Source: Paenibacillus sp. (GTDB lineage: Bacteria > Bacillota > Bacilli > Paenibacillales > YIM-B00363). From it: a stretch of DNA of 64,000 nt. A model generated the notes under the pieces. It made no database searches. It was given only the letters and a program-made list of their open reading frames with translations, and was not told where the DNA came from. The DNA lies in NCBI RefSeq assembly GCF_035645195.1, contig NZ_DASQNA010000033.1, positions 1-64,000 on the forward strand. Direction: 5' to 3'. A program made the translations under genes and the position numbers. This document shows, piece after piece, positions 31,656 through 41,027 of the stretch. Position 1 is the first letter of the stretch; every line of letters starts with the position of its first letter.

Positions 31656-32848
31656 TTCATGAGGTAATGCTGCCAAGCCGCATCGTGTATGGGGTTGGTT
31701 CGTTCGCCGAGGTCGGTGCGCATGCGGCCGCGCTTGGGAGCAAAGCGTTGATTGTCAGCGATCCGGTGATGGAGCGAATCGGGCATGTCGCGGCGTGCAT
31801 GCGGTATTTGGACGAAGCGGGAGTCAGCTGCGCGGTTTATTCCGGGGTTCACACGGAGCCGACCGATCTTCATGTGGACGAAGCGATGCGAATTTGCTCC
31901 GAGGCGGAATGCGACGTCGTGGTCGCGGTCGGCGGCGGAAGCTGCATCGACGCGGCGAAGGCGGTCGCCGTGATGATGAACAACGAGGGACGAATTCGAG
32001 ATTACGTTGGAGGTAAAAAGCGGTTCGGCTCCAAGCCGCTTCCGCTGATCGCCGTCCCGACGACGGCGGGCACCGGCTCCGAGGTGACGAAGGTTACCGT
32101 CATCATCGATACGTCCGACGACGTGAAGATGATGATTTCGCAGCCGGAGCTGCTGCCCGCGGTTGCGATCGTCGATGCGGCGCTCTCGATGTCGTGCCCG
32201 CCTTCGGTCATCGCCGCATCGGGAATCGATGCGCTGTGTCACGCGATCGAGGCGTATCTCTCGAGGAAGGCGCAGCCGATGTCAGACGCTTGGGCGCTGC
32301 AAGCGATCGATCTGATTTATCGGAATTTGCCGGAGATTTATTCCGGACAGGGCGATACCGCACGCTTCGAGCAGGTCGCGCTGGGCGCCATGCTGGCGGG
32401 TGCGGCGTTCTCCAACGCCTCCGTAACGCTTGTGCACGGCATGTCTCGCCCGATCGGCGCGCTGTTTCATGTGCCGCACGGGATCTCCAACGCGATGCTG
32501 CTGCCGGCGGTGCTCGCGTATACGGCCCCGGCGGCGACGGGCCGGCTTGCGGACATCGCCCGCGTCATGCGCCCCGAATACGCGGACTTGAGCGTGGATG
32601 CGCTTGCGGAGCTTGCGCTCGGCGAGGTTCGCCGTCTGTGCGCGGAGCTTGACGTGCCGAACCTGCGCGACTGGGGACTCGACCGCGCCGCGTTCGAGGC
32701 GGCAATTCCGAAGATGGCCCTCGACGCGGCGGCAAGCGGAAGTCCCGCCAACAATCCGCGTTCGGTCACGGTGGCCGAGATCGAAGCGTTATATCGGATG
32801 TGCTATGAGTACAGCTTTGTAGATAGAGATCAGGAGGGAATTGTCTGA
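31652..32848 (+). CDS. Iron-containing alcohol dehydrogenase family protein
   Basis: The 398-residue protein has the NAD(P)-binding [14 protein letters not shown] near 93-106, TAGTGSEVT, and the metal-ligand segment [14 protein letters not shown] with a later [17 protein letters not shown], as in group III Fe-ADHs. These oxidise or reduce alcohols and semialdehydes, including sugar-derived ones. The GTG start overlaps the previous stop (GTGA), so translation is coupled. Placed between a hydrolase and an aldehyde dehydrogenase, it probably handles a sugar-derived intermediate. Confidence 0.85.
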   Translation: MIHEVMLPSRIVYGVGSFAEVGAHAAALGSKALIVSDPVMERIGHVAACMRYLDEAGVSCAVYSGVHTEPTDLHVDEAMRICSEAECDVVVAVGGGSCIDAAKAVAVMMNNEGRIRDYVGGKKRFGSKPLPLIAVPTTAGTGSEVTKVTVIIDTSDDVKMMISQPELLPAVAIVDAALSMSCPPSVIAASGIDALCHAIEAYLSRKAQPMSDAWALQAIDLIYRNLPEIYSGQGDTARFEQVALGAMLAGAAFSNASVTLVHGMSRPIGALFHVPHGISNAMLLPAVLAYTAPAATGRLADIARVMRPEYADLSVDALAELALGEVRRLCAELDVPNLRDWGLDRAAFEAAIPKMALDAAASGSPANNPRSVTVAEIEALYRMCYEYSFVDRDQEGIV

Positions 32849-34299
32849 TGACGGCAGCAGTTACAACGTTGCGGAATTATATCGGCGGCACATGGGTGGA
32901 ATCGCGGGGAGAGACGATCGACGTCCCGAATCCGGCGAACGGCGAGTCGTTGGCTCGGGTGCCCCTCTCCACGCGCGCCGATTTGGAAGACGCGGTCGAA
33001 GCCGCCGCGAAAGCGTTCCCGGGTTGGAGCTCGACCGCAGTTCCGAAACGGGCCCGCATTTTGTTTAAATACCAACAGCTTCTCGTCGAACATTGGGAGG
33101 AGCTGGCCCGCCTCATTACGTTGGAGAATGGCAAGAGCTACACGGAGGCTTACGGCGAAGTGCAGCGGGGCATCGAGTGCGTCGAATTCGCGGCCGGCGC
33201 GCCGACGCTGATGATGGGCGCACAGCTGCCCGATATTGCAACGGGCATCGAGTCCGGCATGTACCGATACCCGCTCGGCGTCGTCGCCGGCATCTCGCCT
33301 TTTAACTTCCCGATGATGGTGCCGTGCTGGATGTTCCCGCTCGCGATCGTATGCGGCAACACGTTCATACTGAAGCCGTCGGAGCGTACGCCTTTGCTTG
33401 CGAACCGGCTGGCCGAACTGTTTACCGAGGCGGGATTGCCGAACGGCGTATTAAACGTCGTGCACGGTGCGCACGAAATCGTCAATTCGGTGCTGGAGCA
33501 CCCCCGGATCCGCGCGGTGTCCTTCGTCGGCTCGCAGCCGGTGGCGGAGTATGTGTATAAGACAGCCGCCGCTCACGGGAAACGGGTCCAGGCGCTGGCC
33601 GGCGCGAAAAACCACAGCATCGTGCTGCCGGATGCCGACTTGGACCTCGCGGTCAGCAACATCGTCGGTGCCGCTTTCGGCTCCGCTGGAGAGCGCTGCA
33701 TGGCTTGTGCCGTCGTTGTTGCCGTAGGCGACGTGGCGGAGCCGCTTCTTGCGAAGCTGACCGAAGCCGCTCGCAGCATGAAGATCGGCGACGGTTTGCA
33801 GCCCGATGTCTTCTTAGGACCGGTCATTCGCGCCGAGCATAAAGCGAGGACGATCGGTTACATCGAGGCGGGCGTTCGCGAGGGAGCGACCGTCGTCGTA
33901 GACGGCCGCGAAGCCGCAGCGGCATCGGAAGAAGGCTACTTCCTTGGGCCGACGATCTTTGACCGGGTTACGCAGGAAATGAGTATTTGGCGGGACGAAA
34001 TTTTCGCTCCAGTGCTAAGCGTCGTTAGGGCGGACAGCTTAACGGAGGCGATCGCGATCGCGAATGCGTCGGAATTCGCGAATGGCGCATGTCTCTATAC
34101 GGACAGCGCGAAAGCGGTTCGTCAGTTCCGCGAGGAAATCGATGCCGGGATGCTCGGCATTAATGTGGGCGTTCCGGCGCCGATGGCGTTTTTCCCGTTC
34201 TCGGGGTATAAAAAATCGTTCTACGGCGATCTTCACGCGAACGGTCGAGACGGGGTGGAGTTTTATACGCGTAAGAAAATGGTGACGGCAAGATATTGA
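32848..34299 (+). CDS. Methylmalonate-semialdehyde dehydrogenase-like (CoA-acylating type)
   Basis: The 483-residue protein has the N-terminal YIGGTWVES, a [20 protein letters not shown] segment, the catalytic Cys near 284 in GERCMACAV, and a C-terminal [14 protein letters not shown] typical of MmsA/IolA. These convert malonate or methylmalonate semialdehyde to acetyl- or propionyl-CoA. ATG 32848 follows AGGAGGG and overlaps the ADH stop. With the reductase downstream it would form the lower end of the pathway. Confidence 0.85.
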   Translation: MTAAVTTLRNYIGGTWVESRGETIDVPNPANGESLARVPLSTRADLEDAVEAAAKAFPGWSSTAVPKRARILFKYQQLLVEHWEELARLITLENGKSYTEAYGEVQRGIECVEFAAGAPTLMMGAQLPDIATGIESGMYRYPLGVVAGISPFNFPMMVPCWMFPLAIVCGNTFILKPSERTPLLANRLAELFTEAGLPNGVLNVVHGAHEIVNSVLEHPRIRAVSFVGSQPVAEYVYKTAAAHGKRVQALAGAKNHSIVLPDADLDLAVSNIVGAAFGSAGERCMACAVVVAVGDVAEPLLAKLTEAARSMKIGDGLQPDVFLGPVIRAEHKARTIGYIEAGVREGATVVVDGREAAAASEEGYFLGPTIFDRVTQEMSIWRDEIFAPVLSVVRADSLTEAIAIANASEFANGACLYTDSAKAVRQFREEIDAGMLGINVGVPAPMAFFPFSGYKKSFYGDLHANGRDGVEFYTRKKMVTARY

Positions 34300-34331
34300 T
34301 CTGGGCTCAAAATGAAAAGGGGATGGTTAGC

Positions 34332-35495
34332 ATGAAAATCGGATTTATCGGACTTGGGAACATCGGAATGCCGATGGCGCTACAGTTGGTGAAGGCAGGG
34401 TTTGAGGTTTACGGGAAAAATCGCAGCCCAGGCAAAGAGCAGACATTCATCGAGCGCGGTGGAAAGGCGGGGTTGTCGCTCGGGCAGCTTGCGGCGGAGA
34501 TGGACATCGTCATCACGTGCTTGCCGATGCCGGCCGATGTCGAAGAGGTGTATCTCGCGGAAAGCGGCTTGCTTGCAAACGCCCGGGAAGGCTTGATTGT
34601 AATCGATTGCAGCACCGTGTCTACGGCATTGAGCCGGAGGTTGTTCGAGCGATCGGAGGAAGCGAGGGCGAAATTCCTCGATGCGCCGGTCAGCGGCGGC
34701 ACGGCGGCGGCGGAGAACGGCACGCTCAGCATCATGGTCGGCGGTCGCCGGGACGTGTTCGACCGCGTGTCTGCCGCCGGGGTGTTCGACGCGATGGGGA
34801 AGAACATCTATTATGTCGGCGAAGCCGGCAGCGGTTCCGCAGTGAAGTTGATCAATCAGCTCATGGTCGGCATTCACACGCAGGCGTTCAGCGAGGCGTT
34901 CGCGCTCGGGCGGGCGTCCAACCTAGACCCGGATACTTTGTTTACGATCTTAAACAGCAGCTTGGCGCAAAGCAAAATTATGGAACGCCATTATACGTTA
35001 TACATGGCGAAGGATTCGTATGATCCGGGCTTCGCGATCAAGCTTCTATCCAAAGATTTAAATTTGGTGGCGGAAACCGCTGCAGCTTCCAATGTTCGCC
35101 TGCCGGTCGGGGGGCGGGTACAGTCGCTGCTCGGGCGAGCCGAGGGCGAATACGGCGCGCTCGATATGTCCGGGATGGCCGTGTACCAAGCCGACGGCGA
35201 CCGGCGTCTCCGCGAGGAGGGCGCATTGAAGCATTTCGCCGTGTTCTTGCCGATGCTCGATGCCGAGAAGAGCGCATTGTACCGCGAAGAGCATCTGCGC
35301 TTCTTGGATGAGCGCCGCGCGGCCGGCATGCTGCATGCGAACGGCCGTTTCGTCGACGGCGCGGGCGGCTTGGTCATCTACCGCGCCTCCTCCTACGACG
35401 AGGTCGAGCGTTGGGTGCGCCAAGACCCGTATATCGTGAAAGGCGCTAGACGATACGAAATCCACGAGTGGGATATCGTGTTGGCGGATCGATAA
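34332..35495 (+). CDS. 3-hydroxyisobutyrate dehydrogenase-like reductase fused to a YCII-like domain
   Basis: Residues 1-290 form a 6-phosphogluconate-dehydrogenase-like reductase: IGFIGLGNIGMPMALQLVKAG, DAPVSGGTAAAENGTL, and the catalytic Lys region GSAVKLINQLMV. A C-terminal part (about 300-387) is of the YCII type: KHFAVFLPMLDAEKSA, EEHLRFLDERRAAGML, then DEVERWVRQDPYIV. The fusion is unusual; the paralogue at 45948 lacks it. ATG 34332 follows GGGGATGG. Members reduce tartronate or 3-hydroxyacid semialdehydes. Confidence 0.8.
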   Translation: MKIGFIGLGNIGMPMALQLVKAGFEVYGKNRSPGKEQTFIERGGKAGLSLGQLAAEMDIVITCLPMPADVEEVYLAESGLLANAREGLIVIDCSTVSTALSRRLFERSEEARAKFLDAPVSGGTAAAENGTLSIMVGGRRDVFDRVSAAGVFDAMGKNIYYVGEAGSGSAVKLINQLMVGIHTQAFSEAFALGRASNLDPDTLFTILNSSLAQSKIMERHYTLYMAKDSYDPGFAIKLLSKDLNLVAETAAASNVRLPVGGRVQSLLGRAEGEYGALDMSGMAVYQADGDRRLREEGALKHFAVFLPMLDAEKSALYREEHLRFLDERRAAGMLHANGRFVDGAGGLVIYRASSYDEVERWVRQDPYIVKGARRYEIHEWDIVLADR

Positions 35496-35524
35496 TTTAT
35501 TCGAACAAAAACTTTGTTGGATGC

Positions 35525-35573
35525 ACTCCTTAGAACGGATATTTCGATGCCTTTCTAAGGGGTGTATTTTTTT
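35525..35573 (+). terminator. Rho-independent terminator
   Basis: ACTCCTTAGAA (35525-35535) pairs with TTCTAAGGGGT (35553-35563) with one wobble, followed by GTATTTTTTT. It closes the enzyme operon that ends at 35495. Confidence 0.75.
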
Positions 35574-35613
35574 GCGAATCGTCAAAATTTTGCAAATTTA
35601 TTGCATGGGCAAC

Positions 35614-35630
35614 TGTATACTATTTATACA
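35614..35630 (+). promoter_or_regulatory. Candidate -10 region and operator before yesM-like gene
   Basis: TGTATA (35614-35619) and TATACA (35625-35630) form an inverted repeat around CTATT, and TATACT (35616-35621) makes a good -10. No well-spaced -35 was found. It could drive the two-component genes. Confidence 0.35.
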
Positions 35631-35655
35631 TCCGACTTCCAAGGGAGTGTTGCCC

Positions 35656-35875
35656 TTGAAAAAAGATATCCGCCTCTACGCCGGCATCGGAGTCGTTCAT
35701 CATTCCGCATTCCGTAGCCGGCCCGGTGCGTGGAGGTGAAACTGCAACGCGCGGAGGAAGCCGATCAACCGAAGATTAACGCTGATAAATGCCGCGGCTG
35801 CGGCTTTTTCGCGTGGTTGGGATCGCTCGATAATATGAATAAAGTTTTGCGTCATACGATCAAATCCAAGATAGG
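35656..35875 (+). other. Leader with short frames, no confident gene
   Basis: A 27-codon TTG frame at about 35656 (MKKDIRLYAGIGVVHH) and an overlapping GTG frame at 35738 with a CRGCGFF cluster are seen. Neither matches a family by eye or has a convincing length. They may be remnants of a small gene or upstream peptides. Confidence 0.3.
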
Positions 35876-37642
35876 ATGTCGATGCCCATGCTATTCGGCT
35901 ATCACGCAAGCCGCAAAAGACTACTCTCCTATTTTTACGAAACGATGACGTTAAAACGTAGAATCATGATGTTATTTCTCATGAACTCCTTCATCCCCGT
36001 CGCGCTTGTCGGTATGATCTCATACGATTCCATTCATTCCATTCTCAATACGAAAATTCAAGACGGCATCCGCAGCAACTTAACGCAAGTCGTTGGTTCC
36101 ATGGAAAATGCAATCAGCAACTTGAACCATGTGTCGCAGCAACTGGCGTACGAGGGAACGATCGGCAAGAAGCTTAATATTATGCTGACTTCCGAACAGC
36201 CCTTCGAACGATCGCGGGTGGCCGCCGAATTAAAGAACGAGCTGAATTTAATCACGTTAACGAACCCCGGCGTCGGGCTGAATTTTTATTATTTTTCGGA
36301 AACCGGCAAGTTTGAGTTCGAGAGTTTGCCCGTCAAACCGGGAGCTGCTCCCGAAACCCTGCCGTTGCTGTTCGACTATTACGGGATGTCCTATTACGGA
36401 CCGCATGCGACCAATTACCGGTTGGGGGATCAAATCGTCATTTCTGCGCTTCGGAAGGTGGAGCTGCCGAGAAGGGACGACGTGTTCGTCTACCTGGAGA
36501 GCGGTTTCAATATTACGCAAAATATTATGGAATCCGGATACGGCGGGCAAAAGGCGTCGTTTCTGTTTTTGGACAATGCCGGAAATATCGTCTTTAGTCA
36601 GTTATCCGAACAGTTCCCGGCCGGCTCGGCATTCTCCGCCGCAGGCACTCAGGGCATGCGAAACGGATTTTACTGGTTTAAGGAAACCAGTAATCAGGGC
36701 TGGAGCGTCGTATCCGCCATATCCGCGGCGGACTATAACCGAGAGATCAATCTGTGGTATCGAAAATTTATGCTGTTCTCGCTGTTTGCGTTCGGAATCA
36801 GCTTGTTTACGGCATGGCTGCTTTGGAAGATGGTGTACAAGCCGCTGAAAGTATTCAACGCGGAAATCCGCCGCATGGCGAATCATCAGGCCGAAGCGGC
36901 TGTGACCTCGGCGCGGTGTCGCATTCCGGAATTCGATTATTTGTTAAAGAAGTTCAGTCTAATGAAGGAGCAGATTTGGGAGCTGTTCGCGGAAATCAAG
37001 CAGAAGGAAAAGCGCCGTTTGAATCTAGAGGTGGAAAAGTTGTTGTACCAGATCAACCCGCACTTCTTAATGAACACGTTAAATACAGTGCATTGGCTGG
37101 CTCTGGTCAACGGACAAACCGAAATCGACCGCCTGGTTCAAGCGCTGAACAAGCTGCTTCATTACAATCTTGGAAAACTCGGTGAATATTCGAACGTAGG
37201 GGACGAAATCAGTGCGGTCGAGCAGTATTTGATCCTGCAGCAAATTCGGTACGACTTCATATTCGATGTGAAAATCGACGTCGACGAAGACACGCTGAAG
37301 ACGCCGATGCCGAGGTTTATTCTACAGCCGCTCGTAGAGAATGCCCTCTATCACGGCTTCCGCGAGAACGGGTACGTTCGGCTCCAAGTCGCACGAAACC
37401 GGGATCTCGAGATTACGATCATCGACAACGGCGTAGGCATGTCGGAGGAGACGATCGAACGACTGCTGCATAACGAGCAGCCCGAGCACCGGAAGGTAGG
37501 CATGGGGATCGGCTTGAACTATGTGAAACGGATGATCGAAGCGCAGTACGATGGTAAGGCGAGTCTGGACATTCAGAGCGCGGAAGGCAAAGGCACCCGA
37601 ATCCATCTTCGGTTGCCGGTGACGGGAGGGGCATGCGAATGA
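35876..37642 (+). CDS. Sensor histidine kinase (YesM family)
   Basis: The 588-residue protein has a membrane helix at about 28-50, an extracellular Cache-like region, a second helix (FMLFSLFAFGISLFTAWLLW, about 298-318), a HAMP domain, the His_kinase motif INPHFLMNTLNT with H396, and an HATPase region (FILQPLVENALYHGF; DNGVGM; GIGLNYV). It senses an extracellular signal and phosphorylates the regulator encoded downstream, whose gene overlaps by 10 bases. The ATG at 35876 has a weak ribosome binding site; ATG 35945 is an alternative. Confidence 0.9.
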   Translation: MSMPMLFGYHASRKRLLSYFYETMTLKRRIMMLFLMNSFIPVALVGMISYDSIHSILNTKIQDGIRSNLTQVVGSMENAISNLNHVSQQLAYEGTIGKKLNIMLTSEQPFERSRVAAELKNELNLITLTNPGVGLNFYYFSETGKFEFESLPVKPGAAPETLPLLFDYYGMSYYGPHATNYRLGDQIVISALRKVELPRRDDVFVYLESGFNITQNIMESGYGGQKASFLFLDNAGNIVFSQLSEQFPAGSAFSAAGTQGMRNGFYWFKETSNQGWSVVSAISAADYNREINLWYRKFMLFSLFAFGISLFTAWLLWKMVYKPLKVFNAEIRRMANHQAEAAVTSARCRIPEFDYLLKKFSLMKEQIWELFAEIKQKEKRRLNLEVEKLLYQINPHFLMNTLNTVHWLALVNGQTEIDRLVQALNKLLHYNLGKLGEYSNVGDEISAVEQYLILQQIRYDFIFDVKIDVDEDTLKTPMPRFILQPLVENALYHGFRENGYVRLQVARNRDLEITIIDNGVGMSEETIERLLHNEQPEHRKVGMGIGLNYVKRMIEAQYDGKASLDIQSAEGKGTRIHLRLPVTGGACE

Positions 37643-39072
37643 TCAAGGTGCTCATCGTCGAGGACGACAAGCTCGTCCGAATGGGGCTCGTTCACGCGAT
37701 GCCGTGGAAGGCGTACGGTATGGAGGTCGTCGGCGACGTCTCGCACGGCCAAGAAGCGCTTACGTTCATGGAACATAGCGAGGTCGATTGCGTGATCACC
37801 GATCTCGAGATGCCGATCATGTCGGGGATCGAGCTAATGCATGTCCTTCGCAAGCGGTATCCGTCCGTTCAGATCGTCGTGCTGACGCTTCATAAGGATT
37901 TCGAATACATCCAAGAAGCGCTGCGATTGGGCGCTATCGACTATATCGCGAAAGTGCAGCTCGATAAGGAGCAATTCGAGGTAGTGCTGGAGAGACTGCA
38001 GCGGCTGATTGCGGAGAAGCGGCGGGCGGAACGCCCGGCGTCGCCTGCCGATATCCCGCAGGACGGGTTTTCGCTTGATTTCGGGTATGCGCTGTTTTCC
38101 CTGCAGGATACGAGCGATATTCGATGGCTGGAGTCCGTCGATGGCGCGCCTCCGTTCGACGAGATCGGCAATGCGGCGTGGTTTCTGGCTCCGGATAGCG
38201 AAGAAGGCCTTGACCGCGTCGCAGAAGTCGTTACGAAAGCACTTCGGAACAGGGCGGGGTGGACGCTGGTTCGAATCGAGGGGATTCGCGGTCGTAAGCC
38301 GCAGGAAGTTTACAGCAAGCTTCGAACGTATCGCGGTCGCGATTACTTTTATGATTTCGACGATGCCGTACCGGCGACGGCGATTTCATTCGACCGTATT
38401 GCGCCTCACGTCGACAAGCTGAGCGAAGCAGCATTCGAATCCCTGAAAGCCGGTTGGTTGTCCTTCGATTGGATCGCCGACGAGAAGCTCTTCGAGATAA
38501 AAAAGGAACAGCTTATGCGGCTGCGGCTGCCGAGCGAGAAACTGAATTATTTACTCTACGAAATCGTCTCGCAATGGAACCGGAGATATTCGACCGGGGT
38601 TTTGCCGTCCGAGCTGATCTTATCCGAACCGACGCTAAGCTGGCAGGAGACGGAACAGTGGCTCGCGCGGATTCGCACAAACACGATCGAACTGTCAAAG
38701 AAGCTTCCTTACTCGATAGAGGTCGTGTGCTGCATTACGAAGGCCGCGAGAATCGTGGAGGAGGAGCTCGAACGACCGTTGTTCGCCGTCAACGTCGCGA
38801 AACGCGTGAACATGAGCCGGAGCTACTTCAATCAATGTTTCAAGGACATCATCGGCTGTTCCTTCAACGAATATGTACGTGCGACCCGATTGGAAAAGGC
38901 GAAAAACTACTTGCTTCATACAACCAAGCCGATCCAGTGGATCGCCGAGCGGACCGGATACTCCGATGAGAAGTATTTCGCTCGCGTGTTCCGCCAGCTG
39001 CAGTCAATGACGCCCACAGAGTTCCGGAGTAAGCATCGAAGGGGAAGTGGAGAATCGTACGAAAATCGGTGA
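37633..39072 (+). CDS. Response regulator with AraC-type DNA-binding domain (YesN family)
   Basis: The 479-residue protein has an N-terminal receiver with the acidic pair EDD near residue 11, the phospho-acceptor D57 in DCVITDLEMP and the conserved Lys in YIAKVQ. A variable middle follows, and a C-terminal AraC HTH pair (AVNVAKRVNMSRSYF; then WIAERTGYSDEKYFARVF). It is expected to activate the importer operon that begins at 39228. Confidence 0.9.
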   Translation: MRMIKVLIVEDDKLVRMGLVHAMPWKAYGMEVVGDVSHGQEALTFMEHSEVDCVITDLEMPIMSGIELMHVLRKRYPSVQIVVLTLHKDFEYIQEALRLGAIDYIAKVQLDKEQFEVVLERLQRLIAEKRRAERPASPADIPQDGFSLDFGYALFSLQDTSDIRWLESVDGAPPFDEIGNAAWFLAPDSEEGLDRVAEVVTKALRNRAGWTLVRIEGIRGRKPQEVYSKLRTYRGRDYFYDFDDAVPATAISFDRIAPHVDKLSEAAFESLKAGWLSFDWIADEKLFEIKKEQLMRLRLPSEKLNYLLYEIVSQWNRRYSTGVLPSELILSEPTLSWQETEQWLARIRTNTIELSKKLPYSIEVVCCITKAARIVEEELERPLFAVNVAKRVNMSRSYFNQCFKDIIGCSFNEYVRATRLEKAKNYLLHTTKPIQWIAERTGYSDEKYFARVFRQLQSMTPTEFRSKHRRGSGESYENR

Positions 39073-39139
39073 ACATTTGTCTGAAAAAGCGAGCGGGCTT
39101 TCGGTCGAAAGCACACCCTCTTCCTGCCAATCATCTAAC

Positions 39140-39153
39140 GTAAAGCGCTTTCA
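39140..39153 (+). promoter_or_regulatory. cre-like site upstream of the second importer operon
   Basis: GTAAAGCGCTTTCA differs from the strong CcpA site TGAAAGCGCTTTCA only at its first two positions. It lies 75 bases before the binding-protein start codon at 39228 and suggests catabolite control. Confidence 0.5.
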
Positions 39154-39227
39154 CGTTTGGTACATTGAAATTACACCACGAAGCCGCTTTCGGTGAACTG
39201 AGAAAATGACGAGGGGAAGTGTTAGTG

Positions 39228-40955
39228 ATGTGGAAGAAAGGCTTTATGATCGCAATGGCCGCGATGCTCGTCTTCCTAAGCGCATGCGCCGATTCAGGCG
39301 GAAGCGGGGGGGCCGGCGAGTCGAACGGAGGTAACGATGGAACCGCAGCGGAACAGACGCCGTCCACCGGCGAAACGCCCGCCGCACCGGCAAATTACGA
39401 CCCGATGGGCAAATACCCCGAGCCGATCACGCTCACGACCGGCATCTGCGTCGATCCGGGAGCTCCTAAGGATTTGCCGGCAGGGGATACGCTCTCCAAC
39501 AACGCGTACACCCGGGCGGCGCTGAAAGATCTAAATATTGAGCTAAAGGAGCATTGGTCCGTCTCCTGTACGAACCTGGACCAAAAGATCAGCTTGTCGA
39601 TCGCCAGCAACGATTTGCCGGACGCGATGATCGTCGACCGCGTGCAGCTTCGGAAGCTGGTGGAGGCCGACCAAATCGCCGATATGACGGAAGCGATCAA
39701 GTACGCCCTGCCGATGTCGCAAGCCGCGTGGGAATCCTCGAAGGGAGCGGCGATCGAAGCGGCGACCTTCGACGGCAAGATCATGGCGATTCCAAGCTCT
39801 AACCACGCGGACGGCAGCCTGAAAAATATGTGGATCCGCAAGGATTGGCTCGATAAGCTTGGCCTCGAGCTTCCGGATACCCTTGAGGAATTAGAGGCCG
39901 TCGCCAGGGCGTTCGTCGAGCAGGACCCGGACGGCAACGGTCAGAAGGATACCATTGGAATTATGGGCATGGACGTAAACGACACGATGTACGCTACGTT
40001 CCTGCAGCAGAACGATAAGGGCCTCGGCAGCATCTTCTACGCCATGGGCGCGTTCCCGGGCTATTGGATCGAAGGCGCGGACGGCGCGACGTACGGCTCG
40101 ATCCTGCCGGAGACGAAAGAGACGTTGGCGCTGCTGCGGGATTGGTACGCCGAAGGCTTGATCGATTCGCAGCTTGGCATCCGCAAGGACGCGAACGAAC
40201 CGATCATCTCCGGCAAAGTCGGCATCTTCTTCCAATCGCTCTGGGCCGTCTACACGCCGCTCACGGATGCATGGAAGAACGATCCGACCGCGAACTGGCA
40301 AGCGTACGCGCTCCCCTTGGACGGCAGCGGCAAGTGGACGCAGCCGGTGAACGCGGCAGCGAACGACTTCATCGTCGTGCGGAAGGGGTACCCGCATCCG
40401 GAGGCGGCCGTGAAAGCGCTGAACTATCGCTTGACGTACGGGGACTATTACGAGTTCGAGCACGGCCTCGACGCGAGCCATATCCCGCTCCGGATCGATA
40501 CGCAGGAGCGTTATCAGATGAAGCAAATCGCCGAGCTGATCGAGAGAGTGTCCATCGGCGGCGAACCGAAGGAAATTCTGGACGTTCCGTGGGAGCCGTC
40601 GCTGTTCGACCAAGACTACGACTATTATCTGAAGGTGAAGAAAGAGCCTTACAACGAATACGACATTCAATACTGGAACACGGAAGATCTGGTGCAGATG
40701 CCGCGCATTTACGGCCGGATCGTAGGAACGAGACCGATCCGGGATCCGAATCGTAACGACCTCTCAAGCCTCGTGTACGAGCAAACGCCGACGATGACGG
40801 AGCGCTGGACGAACCTGACGAAGCTGGAGACGGAGACGTTCCTGAAAATCATTATGGGCGCGGCGCCGATCGAGGAGTTCGACAGCTTCGTGGAGAACTG
40901 GAAGCAGCAAGGCGGAGATCAAATCACGTCGGAAGTGCGGGAGATCGCGAAGTAA
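39228..40955 (+). CDS. Extracellular solute-binding lipoprotein (LplA type)
   Basis: The 575-residue protein has a lipoprotein signal peptide with lipobox LSAC (Cys about 22), a Gly/Asn-rich linker, and a family 1 binding fold (DQDPDGNGQKDTIGIMG-like, QSLWAVYTPL). It is the first gene of an operon that runs to about 48874. ATG 39228 follows GAGGGGAAG; the GTG at 39219 is less well placed. A hairpin follows its stop. Confidence 0.85.
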   Translation: MWKKGFMIAMAAMLVFLSACADSGGSGGAGESNGGNDGTAAEQTPSTGETPAAPANYDPMGKYPEPITLTTGICVDPGAPKDLPAGDTLSNNAYTRAALKDLNIELKEHWSVSCTNLDQKISLSIASNDLPDAMIVDRVQLRKLVEADQIADMTEAIKYALPMSQAAWESSKGAAIEAATFDGKIMAIPSSNHADGSLKNMWIRKDWLDKLGLELPDTLEELEAVARAFVEQDPDGNGQKDTIGIMGMDVNDTMYATFLQQNDKGLGSIFYAMGAFPGYWIEGADGATYGSILPETKETLALLRDWYAEGLIDSQLGIRKDANEPIISGKVGIFFQSLWAVYTPLTDAWKNDPTANWQAYALPLDGSGKWTQPVNAAANDFIVVRKGYPHPEAAVKALNYRLTYGDYYEFEHGLDASHIPLRIDTQERYQMKQIAELIERVSIGGEPKEILDVPWEPSLFDQDYDYYLKVKKEPYNEYDIQYWNTEDLVQMPRIYGRIVGTRPIRDPNRNDLSSLVYEQTPTMTERWTNLTKLETETFLKIIMGAAPIEEFDSFVENWKQQGGDQITSEVREIAK

Positions 40956-40963
40956 GCACTCGC

Positions 40964-40991
40964 AGAGGCGCGGCGAAAACGCGGCGCCTCT
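40964..40991 (+). other. Intercistronic hairpin after the second binding-protein gene
   Basis: AGAGGCGC (40964-40971) pairs with GCGCCTCT (40984-40991), followed by CTTTCC but no T run. The permease gene starts 36 bases later. It is placed like the one at 19553 and may adjust binding protein to permease ratio. Confidence 0.5.
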
Positions 40992-41027
40992 CTTTCCAAC
41001 AAGGTCCGGAGGGAGGGAGGGATCACC

